Shown here piece by piece: positions 63,892 through 64,000 of a stretch of 64,000 nt of DNA (positions within the stretch are counted from its first letter, which is position 1; each line of letters starts with the position of its first letter). The stretch lies in assembly GCA_938038445.1 (NCBI GenBank), contig CALHRZ010000004.1, positions 82,323-146,322 of the forward strand, read 5' to 3'. The notes under the pieces were generated by a model, which was given only the letters and a program-made list of their open reading frames with translations, had not been told where the DNA came from and ran no database searches. The position numbers and the translations under genes were made by a program. The DNA comes from an uncultured bacterium. Lineage in GTDB: Bacteria; Verrucomicrobiota; Kiritimatiellia; CAIKKV01.

Positions 63892-64000
63892 ACCCCGCTC
63901 CTGTTGAATGCCGGCTCTCTGACCCGAAATCTCCCGCCTCCCCCTGTCCCTCACCGCCCCACGCCTCCAGGCGCCGTGCGCACAGCACGGAAACCATAAG

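Overview
The window is GC-rich, gene-dense bacterial chromosome, most likely from the PVC group (Verrucomicrobiota/Kiritimatiellota-like). That placement is inference. It rests on secreted prenyltransferase/squalene-cyclase-fold proteins, a MurC-MurB fusion, a very divergent FtsZ inside a ddl-ftsQ-ftsA-ftsZ cluster, a type III glutamine synthetase, and many large secreted carbohydrate-active proteins. No insertion sequence, prophage or CRISPR array was seen.

Region 1 (1-10,500, + strand) is a tight run of mostly exported proteins. It holds a 5'-truncated Arg/Glu-rich protein, a toroid-fold protein, a 1235-aa CBM9/glycosidase-like protein, a shortened tandem paralogue of it, a MORN-type repeat protein, and a GntR/LacI-hybrid regulator. 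Region 2 (10,583-27,202, mostly - strand) looks like a plant-polysaccharide, probably pectin, locus. It has a 2287-aa multidomain secreted glycosidase-like protein, an oligogalacturonate-lyase-like propeller, a secreted beta-helix-like protein, a LacI regulator divergent from a secreted beta-galactosidase-like enzyme with palindromic sites at both promoters, an arsenate reductase, and a tagaturonate epimerase family protein (UxaE).

Region 3 (27,286-42,830, - strand) is the most striking part. Seven genes (type III glutamine synthetase, gltB, gltD, purF, pyrG, carB, carA) are overlapped or abutted end to end. The first enzyme makes glutamine and all the others consume it or act on what its amide nitrogen builds. 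A sigma-54-type promoter candidate and a perfect inverted repeat lie just upstream of the first gene. A sigma-54 activator with an FHA domain is encoded 16 kb away.

Region 4 (43,060-48,345) has a D-2-hydroxyacid dehydrogenase behind a long palindrome, a SurA-like protein, an AT-richer parallel beta-helix protein, tRNA-Gln(CTG) with its own promoter, and a peroxiredoxin. Region 5 (48,346-57,746) is cell envelope and division: a - strand string (murC-murB fusion, LolA-like protein, small membrane protein, YidD with an exported N-terminal extension, TPR/membrane protein), and divergently ddl-ftsQ-ftsA-ftsZ. Region 6 (57,743-63,891) carries a GtrA-like membrane protein, an XRE regulator, the FHA/sigma-54 activator, rubrerythrin, a fused homocysteine methyltransferase/methylene-THF reductase, and a secreted protein with a repeated GGSYDGWD motif.
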